Of a stretch of 64,000 nt of DNA, positions 45,212 through 53,322 are shown in pieces (within the stretch, counting starts at the first letter, position 1; each line of letters starts with the position of its first letter). This DNA is from Sphingorhabdus lacus (lineage in GTDB: Bacteria > Pseudomonadota > Alphaproteobacteria > Sphingomonadales > Sphingomonadaceae): NCBI RefSeq assembly GCF_009768975.1, contig NZ_CP035733.1:2333501-2397500 (forward strand), written 5' to 3'. A program made the position numbers and the translations under genes. The notes below the pieces were generated by a model. It had not been told where the DNA came from and did no database searches. It saw nothing but the letters and a program-made list of their open reading frames with translations.

Positions 45212-46699
45212 TTACGAAATATACCCCAGGCCATAGATTTCATCCTTACCGGGTGCGCCAAGATCCTTGGCACTTTTGGCAAGGGCGGAAATGCATTTTG
45301 CACGGGTCGTGCTGTTGATTGATTTCGCACAGCGCGCAAGCCAGGCCGCGATATGCGGGGTTGCGAAAGAGGTGCCGCTATAGCTTCCGATGCCTCCTCC
45401 CGGGGCCGCTGCGGCAACATCCACGCCATATGCGGAAACAGTAATATAACCCCCCTGATTGGCATAGCGGTAGACCTGCAGTTTACGGTCGACCGCCGTG
45501 ACGGCAACAACATTAGGCAGCGCGGCAGGATAGGCCGGAGGTGCCGTCGGACCGCCATTGCCGGCAGCGGCAACGATCACATGGCCTTTGCTGACGGCGC
45601 GTGAGATGAGTTTATCCAAAATCTTATTGCGCGGTCCGGCCAGACTGATGTTGATGACGGGCACATCCTGTCCGACCATCCAGTCAAGCGCACGCACGAT
45701 GGCGTCGGCGGAGGTAAAGGGCCGGGTCGAACTGCCGCGAAAGATGTTCGCAGCGTAAATCTGGCTTGCCCCATCGCGAGCAAGCAAAGATGCGATCGCC
45801 GTGCCATGTTCGGTCGGGCCGGCAGTTTTGCCATCACCAAAATCGCGCTGTTGCAGGCTGGTGTCGCTCAACACCCGATGTGCCGTCACGCCCGTGTCGA
45901 TCATTCCGATTTTCAAATTGCCCTTGCGGCTGGCAATCTTGCCTGGCTTCGCGCCCGTCCCGACGCCCTGGGTGGCAAATTGCATCGCGTAATAATGGGT
46001 AAGGTCAAACGCGCCCTCAGCATCGATTGCCCGCATGGTAGCCAAGGCGGTTTGCGTATCCATATCCTTGGGAATGGATAGCCGTGTGACCGTGCTGTCC
46101 AGCGCCGCAAGTGGCGTGCGTTCAATGACGGCAAAACCTTTCGCTTGTGCGCTTGCGAGGGTGGCATCGCGCAAGTCGAGCGCCACAATTTCACCCCGGC
46201 GAACAGGAAAACCGTGCTTGTCCTGATCCGGGCTCTCCGAACTTGCAAGATCGCGCATGGATTCGGACGAGCCACGATGTTCTTCGGCCGCTTCCGCCGC
46301 CTCTTCAGCCGCTTCAGCCGCCTCTTCCGCAGCTTCCTCGGCGGCCTCAGCTGCTTCTTCAGCAGCCTCTTCAGCTTCCTTTGCGGCTTCCTCCGCTGCG
46401 TCTTCTGCATCCTTCGCGGCGTCTTCGGCCTCTTTTGCCGCCCGCTTTTCAGCGTCGGTCACGTCTTTGGTACGATTCTGATCCTCTTTGGTTTCGCGGC
46501 TCTGTTTGCCGGAGAATTCTTTCACCTTCTCCTCCGCCGCGCGTTGTTGCGCCCGGTCGAAGTCCCGCTGTTCGTTTGGATCCACACGGTCCATGCGATC
46601 TTCCCGCGAACCGCCGCGCGCATATAAAGTCGAGCAGGCCAAAGCACAGAGCAATGTCATGGTGATCAGGCGACGTGGCGCAGCTTTGGGATTTGTCAT
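45212..46699 (-). CDS. Subtilisin-like (S8) serine protease with Ala/Glu helical region
   Basis: A 495-residue exported protease. A hydrophobic N-terminus (RLITMTLLCALACSTLYA) is a signal peptide. About residues 70-145 are a highly charged Ala/Glu repeat (EEAAEAAEEAAEE type) predicted as a long helix or coiled coil. The catalytic triad is visible: Asp in KIGMIDTGV, His in EHGTAIASLL, Ser in YSGTSFATPHIAAW. The oxyanion Asn is in AAAGNGGPTAP. A candidate ECF promoter lies upstream, and the gene diverges from the sigma factor gene, so it is probably part of that regulon. Confidence 0.93.
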   Translation of the reverse strand: MTNPKAAPRRLITMTLLCALACSTLYARGGSREDRMDRVDPNEQRDFDRAQQRAAEEKVKEFSGKQSRETKEDQNRTKDVTDAEKRAAKEAEDAAKDAEDAAEEAAKEAEEAAEEAAEAAEEAAEEAAEAAEEAAEAAEEHRGSSESMRDLASSESPDQDKHGFPVRRGEIVALDLRDATLASAQAKGFAVIERTPLAALDSTVTRLSIPKDMDTQTALATMRAIDAEGAFDLTHYYAMQFATQGVGTGAKPGKIASRKGNLKIGMIDTGVTAHRVLSDTSLQQRDFGDGKTAGPTEHGTAIASLLARDGASQIYAANIFRGSSTRPFTSADAIVRALDWMVGQDVPVINISLAGPRNKILDKLISRAVSKGHVIVAAAGNGGPTAPPAYPAALPNVVAVTAVDRKLQVYRYANQGGYITVSAYGVDVAAAAPGGGIGSYSGTSFATPHIAAWLARCAKSINSTTRAKCISALAKSAKDLGAPGKDEIYGLGYIS

Positions 46700-46736
46700 T
46701 TTTGCAGTCCGTAAACGGGTGAATGTCTAGCCCAAC

Positions 46737-46761
46737 AACGCTTTATCATAGCAATTATTCC
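46737..46761 (-). promoter_or_regulatory. Candidate ECF sigma promoter of the S8 protease gene
   Basis: On the minus strand: -35 GGAAT (46761-46757), 16-bp spacer, -10 CGTTGTT starting at 46740. It matches two other sites in this locus with the same spacing. The predicted transcription start leaves a leader of roughly 30 bases before ATG 46699. Confidence 0.7.
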
Positions 46762-46825
46762 ACTGGCCAATGAATAAATAAAAGTCTTATTATCCATGCG
46801 CCTAGTAACATTTAGTGCCTAACAA

Positions 46826-46850
46826 GGAATAAACTGTGCAAGGCGTCGTT
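46826..46850 (+). promoter_or_regulatory. Candidate ECF sigma promoter of the sigma factor gene
   Basis: GGAATAAA begins at 46826 and CGTT lies at 46847-46850, with 16 bases between GGAAT and CGTT. This implies autoregulation. The transcription start would fall at about 46857, which argues that translation begins at GTG 46870 or GTG 46894 rather than at GTG 46858. Confidence 0.65.
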
Positions 46851-46857
46851 TTGGGGA

Positions 46858-47385
46858 GTGAACGTTAGAGTGCAAAGCCGCAACGGAATCGATGTGGACG
46901 TCAAGCCGCGCATAATAGCGTTCCTGCCGCGCTTGCGCCGTTTTTGCATGGCGCTCACCGGCAGCAATGACAGCTGTGACGATTTGTTGCAGGAAACAGT
47001 AGAAAGGGCTTTGACACGGATAGAGCAATGGCAGGAAGGGACCAGTCTCGAAAGCTGGATGTTCCGCATCGCGCAAAATCTCCACATTGATGCCGTCCGA
47101 AAAGGAGCACGGAGGGGTCAAAAGGTAGATGTCGACGAATTGGCGGACCTTTCAGGTGAAGACGGGCGGACAGTCGTCGAAACGCGTTCCGAACTTGCAC
47201 ATGCACAAAAAGCGATGGCGGCATTACCCGATGAACAGCGCATTGTGCTGGCTCTCGTGGTGATTGACGGACGATCCTACCGGGAAGTTGCGGATATCCT
47301 CGATCTTCCCATGGGGACCGTCATGAGCCGGGTTTCAAGGGCACGCCAGGCAATTGACCTCTATCTGAATGGCAAAGCGGAATGA
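46858..47385 (+). CDS. ECF-family RNA polymerase sigma factor
   Basis: A sigma-70 family extracytoplasmic-function factor of 175 residues or slightly fewer. Region 2 contains LPRLRRFCMALTGSNDSCDDLLQETVERAL and WMFRIAQNLHIDAVR; region 4 contains ALPDEQRIVLALVVIDGRSYREVADIL and MGTVMSRVSRARQAI. GTG 46858 is the longest start. GTG 46870 (with GGGGAG before it) and GTG 46894 are alternatives favoured if the promoter at 46826-46850 is real. The stop overlaps the anti-sigma ATG by 4 bp, a typical sigma/anti-sigma arrangement. Confidence 0.93.
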   Translation: MNVRVQSRNGIDVDVKPRIIAFLPRLRRFCMALTGSNDSCDDLLQETVERALTRIEQWQEGTSLESWMFRIAQNLHIDAVRKGARRGQKVDVDELADLSGEDGRTVVETRSELAHAQKAMAALPDEQRIVLALVVIDGRSYREVADILDLPMGTVMSRVSRARQAIDLYLNGKAE

Positions 47386-48170
47386 GCGGGGCAAAAGACA
47401 TGGACAGCGAACAGGACCGGGTGAGCGCCTATCTGGGTGGAGCTATGACGCCCACCGAGGCAGCGGCGTTTGAACGGGAGATGGAGGGAGACGCACAATT
47501 GGCAGCGATCGTCGAAAGATGGCAGCGCAATGACGCACTGCTGAAGCAAGCCTTCACAACGCCCGAAGCGGATCACGTGTCGGGCGCACTGCTGGAACGT
47601 CTCGGCCTTGCCGACGTTCCGGCCGATAGTGCCGACAGCAATGTGATCGCGATAGGCGCGGCAAAGCGGTCGCCGGGGACGGCGCAAAACGACAATGTAG
47701 CTTCACCGCAAAGGCGCTGGGCCATTGCAGGTTCAATCGCCGCAAGCGTTGCCGTGGCGATTGCGGTCGGCAGTTTCTGGACATCAAAACCGGAAGGCAT
47801 CGGGAGCGAACCCTTATTCCAATCCGCGCTTGACGGCTCGGCTTCCGGGACATCGGTGGCGCTTAACGATCAACAGAAACTGACCCCTATCCTGTCTTTC
47901 AAGGCGGGCGATGGCCGTTTTTGCCGCGAATTCGCGCTGGAAGGCCAAGGGAGCGGCGAGCAGGGCGTGGCGTGCAAGTCCGGCAACATATGGGTGATCG
48001 AAGCGCTGGTCAAAGGTGGCGGAGCGCTGCCTTCAAGTAGCGAAATTCGGACAGCCGCTGGTCAGGATGCCGCATCGCTGGATGCGACCTACGGCCGCTT
48101 GGGTGCCGGAGATCCGCTGAGCCGCGAAAATGAAATGGATGCAATTTCAGAGGGTTGGGTAAAAAACTGA
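47382..48170 (+). CDS. Membrane anti-sigma factor
   Basis: A 262-residue protein. The cytosolic N-terminus (QDRVSAYLGGAMTPTEAAAFEREMEGDAQL) resembles the anti-sigma domain that precedes FecR/RskA-type proteins; no HxxxCxxC zinc motif is present. One membrane helix (WAIAGSIAASVAVAIAVGSFW, about residues 109-129) leads to a periplasmic domain of about 130 residues with two Cys (FCREFALE and GVACKSGN). It is translationally coupled to the sigma gene, so it is probably its specific antagonist and signal sensor. Confidence 0.88.
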   Translation: MSGAKDMDSEQDRVSAYLGGAMTPTEAAAFEREMEGDAQLAAIVERWQRNDALLKQAFTTPEADHVSGALLERLGLADVPADSADSNVIAIGAAKRSPGTAQNDNVASPQRRWAIAGSIAASVAVAIAVGSFWTSKPEGIGSEPLFQSALDGSASGTSVALNDQQKLTPILSFKAGDGRFCREFALEGQGSGEQGVACKSGNIWVIEALVKGGGALPSSSEIRTAAGQDAASLDATYGRLGAGDPLSRENEMDAISEGWVKN

Positions 48171-48188
48171 CGTTCCTGCACGGCGCCG

Positions 48189-48213
48189 GGAATAAAGCCT
48201 GATCTCTCCCGTT
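48189..48213 (+). promoter_or_regulatory. Candidate ECF sigma promoter of the Asp/Arg/Gly-rich gene
   Basis: GGAATAAA begins at 48189 and CGTTGTT at 48210, with exactly 16 bases between GGAAT and CGTT, as in the two other sites of this locus. It lies between the anti-sigma stop (48170) and the TTG start at 48262, giving a leader of about 40 bases. Confidence 0.7.
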
Positions 48214-48261
48214 GTTGATCCGTCGGCACTTTGGTCGACGCTATCAAGCGGGAGACGAAAA

Positions 48262-48639
48262 TTGAAAACACTTTGGAAAATGAGTGTTTGCACGGCGGTC
48301 GTTTGCGCCACCGTGTTCACAGCCAGCAGCCTTTCCGCACGCCGGGGCGCTGACGATCCGGCAGGCCATGTGCGGCAATGCCGTGGTTGCGATGATGAAC
48401 CTGGCGATGATCGTCGCAGTCGCGACGCCGATGACAAATCGGTCAAGGACCGCGGCGACAAGCTGGAGCGGACGCAAGATGACAGCAGTGCGCGTCGGTC
48501 GCGTCGCTCGGATGATGCAGCTGCAGATGACAGACAAGGACGAGGTCGAGAACGTGGACGTGGTCGCGGTCGCGGTGGTGATGACGCCCCCGGCGATGAC
48601 CGTCGCGGACGAGGTCGCGGCAGCGACGATCCGAGCTGA
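48262..48639 (+). CDS. Small exported Asp/Arg/Gly-rich protein
   Basis: A 125-residue protein, not recognised. The N-terminus MKTLWKMSVCTAVVCATVFTASSLSARR is a signal peptide. The mature part is almost wholly Asp, Arg, Gly and Ser, with DDRRSRDADD-like blocks and an RGRERGRGRGRGG stretch, so it is probably disordered and highly charged. The start is TTG 48262 with GGGAG 6-7 bp upstream. It has its own candidate ECF promoter and is followed by a strong hairpin terminator. It could bind ions, nucleic acid or envelope polymers; this is speculation. Confidence 0.7.
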   Translation: MKTLWKMSVCTAVVCATVFTASSLSARRGADDPAGHVRQCRGCDDEPGDDRRSRDADDKSVKDRGDKLERTQDDSSARRSRRSDDAAADDRQGRGRERGRGRGRGGDDAPGDDRRGRGRGSDDPS

Positions 48640-48655
48640 GTTTCGGGTCGCCGGG

Positions 48656-48691
48656 CGGCCCTGGAAGGATAGCTACTTTCCAGGGCCGTTT
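48656..48691 (+). terminator. Terminator after the Asp/Arg/Gly-rich gene
   Basis: A perfect 11-bp stem (CGGCCCTGGAA and complement), 11-base loop, followed by TTTG. It lies 17 bp after the stop codon and separates this gene from the barrel protein gene at 48784. Confidence 0.8.
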
Positions 48692-48783
48692 GACAAAGGG
48701 GATAACCCTTTTTACTTTTTTCTAATTCTTCGACATGACATGAAGCAACAAAATTTCAGGTTATGTCGTCCGGGGGAATTTAT

Positions 48784-49701
48784 ATGATTAAGAATCTTTT
48801 CAAGCCAGCCATGGTGGCTGCGACAACATTGGCCATGTCCGCTGCCTTTTCAGCGCCAGCCTTTGCCAATGAACAACAAAAGGCAGATGAGGACTCCTCA
48901 CCTGAAAGCTGGCGGTTATCGACCGGCTTGAACTATTCAACGGGAAGCTATGGCGAGATCGACGACACCAAGGTCGTCTCTGCGCCAATTGGATTGAAAT
49001 ATACCAAGGGAAATTTCAGCATCCGGGTTTCGGTTCCCTATGTCCGCGTAGATGGTCCGGGTTCGCTTATCCAGACACCCGAAGGGTCCGGCAGTGGTTC
49101 GAACAGCGGCTCGGGGCGATCCGGTAATAGCGGACATGGAAGCTCCAATTCGGGCTCCGGAAACTCCGGATCTGGCGGTGTGGAAATCGACGATAGCACC
49201 GGCGTTCCCGTCAGTTCCAAACGAAGCGGTTTTGGCGACGTTGTTATTTCCGCTACTTATTCTTTCGATCTGGGATCCGACTTTTACATTGATGCAACCG
49301 GCAAGGTCAAAGTGCCGACGGCATCCACCGCAAAGCGGTTGGGCACGGGCGAAGTCGACGTCACGACCGGCCTGGATTTTGTAAAGTCGGTCGGTCCGGC
49401 AACATTCTACATTCACGGCCGCCGTAAATTTGCAGGCAAACCGACAGGTTCCCTGATCCGCAGCACATGGGGTGCAGGCGGCGGTGCGAGCATCAAAGCC
49501 GGAAAAGCCATCACCCTGGGTGCGGACTATGACTGGCAGGAAGCCACTTTTGCAGGCAACCCTGCCAATAGCGACGTGACAGCCTGGGCCAGTGCGCGCC
49601 TCAACAGCAAAATGAACCTGTCCATATTCGGCTCCACCGGGCTCAATAGCAACAGCGCGGATTTTGCCGGTGGCATTGGATTGAGCATCAAGCTCAACTG
49701 A
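48784..49701 (+). CDS. Predicted outer-membrane beta-barrel protein with Gly/Ser loop
   Basis: A 305-residue protein with a signal peptide (MVAATTLAMSAAFSAPAFA) and alternating hydrophobic strands (WRLSTGLNYSTGSYGEIDD, KVVSAPIGLKYTKGNFSIRVSVPYVRV, ASIKAGKAITLGADYDWQEA, LNLSIFG-like strands, GGIGLSIKLN). It resembles the 'transporter' family related to phenol-degradation MetA barrels. An insert of about 35 residues at 102-136 is nearly all Gly and Ser (SGSGSNSGSGRSGNSG), probably a surface loop. ATG 48784 has GGGGGAA upstream. It ends at a good terminator. Confidence 0.82.
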   Translation: MIKNLFKPAMVAATTLAMSAAFSAPAFANEQQKADEDSSPESWRLSTGLNYSTGSYGEIDDTKVVSAPIGLKYTKGNFSIRVSVPYVRVDGPGSLIQTPEGSGSGSNSGSGRSGNSGHGSSNSGSGNSGSGGVEIDDSTGVPVSSKRSGFGDVVISATYSFDLGSDFYIDATGKVKVPTASTAKRLGTGEVDVTTGLDFVKSVGPATFYIHGRRKFAGKPTGSLIRSTWGAGGGASIKAGKAITLGADYDWQEATFAGNPANSDVTAWASARLNSKMNLSIFGSTGLNSNSADFAGGIGLSIKLN

Positions 49702-49726
49702 GCCCCCTATTTAGGGAAAGTATCAG

Positions 49727-49761
49727 GCAGCTAGCGACCTCAAGTTGCTAGCTGCTTTTTT
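49727..49761 (+). terminator. Rho-independent terminator after the barrel gene
   Basis: A 9-bp stem GCAGCTAGC/GCTAGCTGC with an 11-base loop followed by six T's, 25 bp after the stop codon. It also sits between two convergent genes. Confidence 0.9.
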
Positions 49762-49783
49762 ATGCGCTGCCCAAAAGGCGAAA

Positions 49784-51091
49784 TCAGAACCGGAATACCA
49801 GCCGGACCTTGGCGAGGATGGCGTCCTTCCTGAAGGTATCAAATCCCTTACCGGGCATGAACCATCCGACCTTAGCCTCCAGCGCGACGGGTTTTGCAAG
49901 GCGGGTCGAAAAGGCGACGTCAATTTCGGTGCCAATGTCGCGGTCGTCGCCGCTGAGTTCGGCCGAGATTGGGGAGCCGCGGACATCGTCATCGTCCCGC
50001 ACTGCCTGCCGGTAGCGGTGGGCGATCAGTTCCAGCGAGCTGGACGCGGTGGGACGGATGCCCATTCCGAGCGTGAATATTTCGATATTGGACAAGTCGG
50101 GATCAAGCGCTTCGCCATAATAGCGCACATTGCCGAGGCCGGTGATGCGGTCTTCGTTATCCTGCAGCCCCGTTTGCCGGAAGCCCTTGTCCTTGGTGGC
50201 ATCTCCGCCGCCGGTGGCATGGGCATAGCCTGCGAACAATGCCGGCTTTGCAGGTAGGGGAAGATGCCAGATGACGCCCGCGTCCACTGCCCTTGCACGC
50301 AGCTTGCGTGTGCCCGACGTGCCGCTTTGCTGGGCGAGTTCAAGCCAGTGTCCGATCTGCCCCATCCGGCCTTCGGACTGGATGCCGATGGTCAGGGGGC
50401 TGATGTTGCTGGCGCGCAGATCCTTCTGCTTGATGGCATAGGCCGAGATATCCCAGTCGGGGGTGGCTTCATATTCCGCGTGGAACAACCAGTTATCGAC
50501 CTTGCGGCGCACCGGCTGGTTCTTCAGGAGATTGGCACGCACCAACTCCTCGCGGCCCCACATGGCTTCGATACGCCATTGGCGGTGGTCATAGGCGACG
50601 CGGATTCCGTCGAGGCGGCTGTCGTAAAGCCATTCGCGGCCATCCTCCACATCCTGACGCCCGACCTGAAGCTGGAAGTCCTTGGCAAGAAAATCGTCGA
50701 ACAAAATGTTCAGCTCGCGGATTTCCAACCGCTCGATCGAATCCCACTGACCGGTACGCCGATCAAGGTCAAAGCCTGCCTCGACCGAAGCGAGTATCTC
50801 GATATCATCATCGGGGGTGTACAGCACATCGACCCGCGCCTCGGGCTGGATGCGGGCCTGGGAATCGTCGGTCAGACTGTCGAGATCGATGTCATCCAAC
50901 AGGCTGCCTTCTATCGTCAGGCGGGCGCTGATCTGCAGATCATCCTCTTCGTCCAGTCTGACGGTATTATCGCCGAACAGACTTTCGTCAGGCACAGACG
51001 CCTTCGTCTGGGCCTGCGCCTGGGAAACGGGCAGTAAGGCAGTGTTGGCAATGCAAAAGGCAAAGCCCATGCCAAAGCTTTTGCGGATCAT
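49784..51091 (-). CDS. Alginate-export-family outer-membrane porin
   Basis: A 435-residue protein with a signal peptide (FGMGFAFCIANTALLPVSQAQAQ). The mature part looks like an AlgE-type barrel: EFQLQVGRQDVEDGR-like segment KDFQLQVGRQDVEDGREWLY, RLDGIRVAYDHRQWRIEAMWG, then repeated amphipathic strands and a terminal KVRLVFRF with C-terminal Phe. AlgE lets polysaccharide through the outer membrane. It is the last gene of a six-gene operon; ATG 51091 overlaps the kinase stop by 4 bp. The glycan exported is unknown. Confidence 0.85.
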   Translation of the reverse strand: MIRKSFGMGFAFCIANTALLPVSQAQAQTKASVPDESLFGDNTVRLDEEDDLQISARLTIEGSLLDDIDLDSLTDDSQARIQPEARVDVLYTPDDDIEILASVEAGFDLDRRTGQWDSIERLEIRELNILFDDFLAKDFQLQVGRQDVEDGREWLYDSRLDGIRVAYDHRQWRIEAMWGREELVRANLLKNQPVRRKVDNWLFHAEYEATPDWDISAYAIKQKDLRASNISPLTIGIQSEGRMGQIGHWLELAQQSGTSGTRKLRARAVDAGVIWHLPLPAKPALFAGYAHATGGGDATKDKGFRQTGLQDNEDRITGLGNVRYYGEALDPDLSNIEIFTLGMGIRPTASSSLELIAHRYRQAVRDDDDVRGSPISAELSGDDRDIGTEIDVAFSTRLAKPVALEAKVGWFMPGKGFDTFRKDAILAKVRLVFRF

Positions 51092-53322
51092 TTGGGACTC
51101 CTGCGGTATAGGGGTAGTGTCTGGACATGCGCAAGGCACAGCTCCAGCAAGGCGGGGGCACTCGCGCGGCGTTCGGGCATGCGATCGCTGATTTCGAGCA
51201 AGCGGACGAGCGAGAGAAATTCGTAGACGGCGATGTTTTCGGGTCGGGTCACCGGATTTTCCCGGCACGCATTGCGGGTAAACTGCCGTTGCCAGTCCGC
51301 GAATTTTTCGGGATCATTCCACTCGCGCAACGCCCATTCTGTGAGATGTGCATTGAAATTCCCGATATCGAGCGCAGGGTCGCCAAGGCAGAGCAAGTCC
51401 AGATCAATGAGATAGTGGTCCGTCCCATTGCTGAGCAAATGGTCGTGGTAGAAGTCACGATGGATGGGACCCGGTGCGATCGGCAAAAGGTGCGCAGCCC
51501 GCTCGTTCGCGGCGTGACGGATGTCGGCAATCTGCGACGCCCATTCGGGACGCCGGTCGACAAGCATGGTCAAGCGTTCGTCCAATATGGCCAGTTCATC
51601 GGCGACCAGATGACGCCGCAACGGTCGCACCCCGGACTTGTGCAGCGCCGAGATAGCGCGCGCTGCCTGGCCCGCATCGCATGTCAGGGTCGAGAAAGCC
51701 TTGCCGGGCACTTTCGCCTGAACCCACATGCCCAGATGTGGAAGCAGGGCGAGTGGCTCGGCAACATATGCGCCCGACTGCCCATCGGGTCCGAAGCCGC
51801 TGTTCCAAAGCTCCTGCTGCACGGCAAAGCTGCGGCTATCGGCACCCTTCGCGCGGATTTTTCCATAAGCTGCAAACGACCTGCCGTCTTGGTCACGCAA
51901 TACATAGGAGATCAGGCAGCGGCGGCCGGGCTTGTGCCGGACAAGCTGCGCCGCTTCGACGCGGGCGCTACATCCCGCCTCGACAAGCGCCCGGTTCACC
52001 TCGTCCGGTTCCAGGGCTGCGGCAATATGCGGGATAGCGGGGTCTTCGGGGCAACCTTGAAGAATAGCTGCGCCCGTCAAATTGTTTGAAGGTACGGGGC
52101 ACAGATTTTCCGCCAAGGTCAGGATCGAAGCGATTGCAGCGGGCCAATCTGCACATCGTTCCCGAAAGGGACGGGTTGCAAGGCGAAGGAGACCCAACGC
52201 CATCTGGGCATCCAGATCATGGGGAGTGATTGAGCCACCCTGCGCGCGATAGCCATCGACCAACGCATCGCGAAAGGCGATGGACTCAACCTGCGGCAGG
52301 CCATCCGCCACAAGATGCGCAAGCAAGTTGCCAAGATCCCAGGCGGCGGGACCGCTCGCGGCTTCGTCAAAGTCGACACAGATCGTGTCGGTCCCGCGCA
52401 GCAGAAATTGTTCCAGATGGCAGTCCCCATGCAACGCCACCGGAGCAGCGTCGCTGTCCAATGCTGTGGCGATGGCCTCGGCCAGCAGGACAGCCCGTTT
52501 TCCCAAGCAAGGACGAAGCGCGGCGATATCTGCGGCGAGAAAGCGCGCACTGGCCTGTTGCTCTGCAAGGCTGAGACGGCGCAAGCCTGTTGCCGGCTGG
52601 CGGTGCAACGACGCCAACGCCCAGCCTATCTGATGCGCGGTTTCCGGTGTTGCGCGCGCAGCAACGCCGGACACCCAGCTGCTGACAACGGCACCATAGC
52701 GATCCGAGCAGGACAGAAAGTCGGGAACCTTGAGCGCACCGGACGAGGCAAAAATCTGGGCTGCACCCAGCGCGCGGGTATAGCTTTCGGCGCTATGCAG
52801 TTTCAGAACTGCAATGGGCCGGTCCTGTTGCCGGACTTGCGCCACAAACCGGCGTCCTGGCCGATAACGCAGCGGAATGATCGTGGCATCGCGCGGCAAC
52901 CCCAGCCTTGCCAATAGTGGAGCTTGCGCCTCTGCACTGGTGATGCGCCACAGACGTTTCAACTGCGGGTCGTTGGGGAAGCACGCCATGCTGATCGCGA
53001 TTTCGGGGAAAACAACGCGCCCCGGACCAAAGGGCCCGTCTATGCCCTGCTTATTCGTCACCTTCGCCAGCTTGTCGGCGGCATCCTTGGGCCGCGCGGT
53101 GAAGGTCAGCCATGTCGGCACGCCATTTACCGACAGGCTGAAACCTGCAACACAACTGGTTCCGGGCTTGTAACGCAAATAGGTGGACGACAAAGTGTCG
53201 AGGACCAGATGCGGGTAGCGATGGCGCAGGAAGTCGAGCAGCGCGGAACTGTCCAGCAGCAAAGCCAGACCCGGCAACGCGGGGTCGCGGGCCACCAGTT
53301 CGCGATCAGCCGAAGTGAGCAT
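51088..53322 (-). CDS. Tandem APH-type phosphotransferase
   Basis: A 744-residue protein with two complete aminoglycoside-phosphotransferase-like kinase folds. The first has ALHGDCHLEQFLL and TICVDFDEAASGPAAWDLGN; the second has PIHRDFYHDHLLS and YLIDLDLLCLGDPALDIGN. In each catalytic loop the Asn that normally follows the Asp by five positions is replaced, by Gln in the first and His in the second; the DxD metal motifs are intact. Placed between an exporter and a porin with glycosyltransferases, it could phosphorylate a sugar or glycan. It starts inside the end of the ABC gene (17-bp overlap). Confidence 0.85.
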   Translation of the reverse strand: MLTSADRELVARDPALPGLALLLDSSALLDFLRHRYPHLVLDTLSSTYLRYKPGTSCVAGFSLSVNGVPTWLTFTARPKDAADKLAKVTNKQGIDGPFGPGRVVFPEIAISMACFPNDPQLKRLWRITSAEAQAPLLARLGLPRDATIIPLRYRPGRRFVAQVRQQDRPIAVLKLHSAESYTRALGAAQIFASSGALKVPDFLSCSDRYGAVVSSWVSGVAARATPETAHQIGWALASLHRQPATGLRRLSLAEQQASARFLAADIAALRPCLGKRAVLLAEAIATALDSDAAPVALHGDCHLEQFLLRGTDTICVDFDEAASGPAAWDLGNLLAHLVADGLPQVESIAFRDALVDGYRAQGGSITPHDLDAQMALGLLRLATRPFRERCADWPAAIASILTLAENLCPVPSNNLTGAAILQGCPEDPAIPHIAAALEPDEVNRALVEAGCSARVEAAQLVRHKPGRRCLISYVLRDQDGRSFAAYGKIRAKGADSRSFAVQQELWNSGFGPDGQSGAYVAEPLALLPHLGMWVQAKVPGKAFSTLTCDAGQAARAISALHKSGVRPLRRHLVADELAILDERLTMLVDRRPEWASQIADIRHAANERAAHLLPIAPGPIHRDFYHDHLLSNGTDHYLIDLDLLCLGDPALDIGNFNAHLTEWALREWNDPEKFADWQRQFTRNACRENPVTRPENIAVYEFLSLVRLLEISDRMPERRASAPALLELCLAHVQTLPLYRRSPK

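Noticed and set aside
46858..46869. Start of the sigma factor at GTG 46858 as certain
   Set aside because: The candidate promoter places the transcript start at about this base, so later GTG codons are equally or more likely; the longest frame is listed only for completeness.
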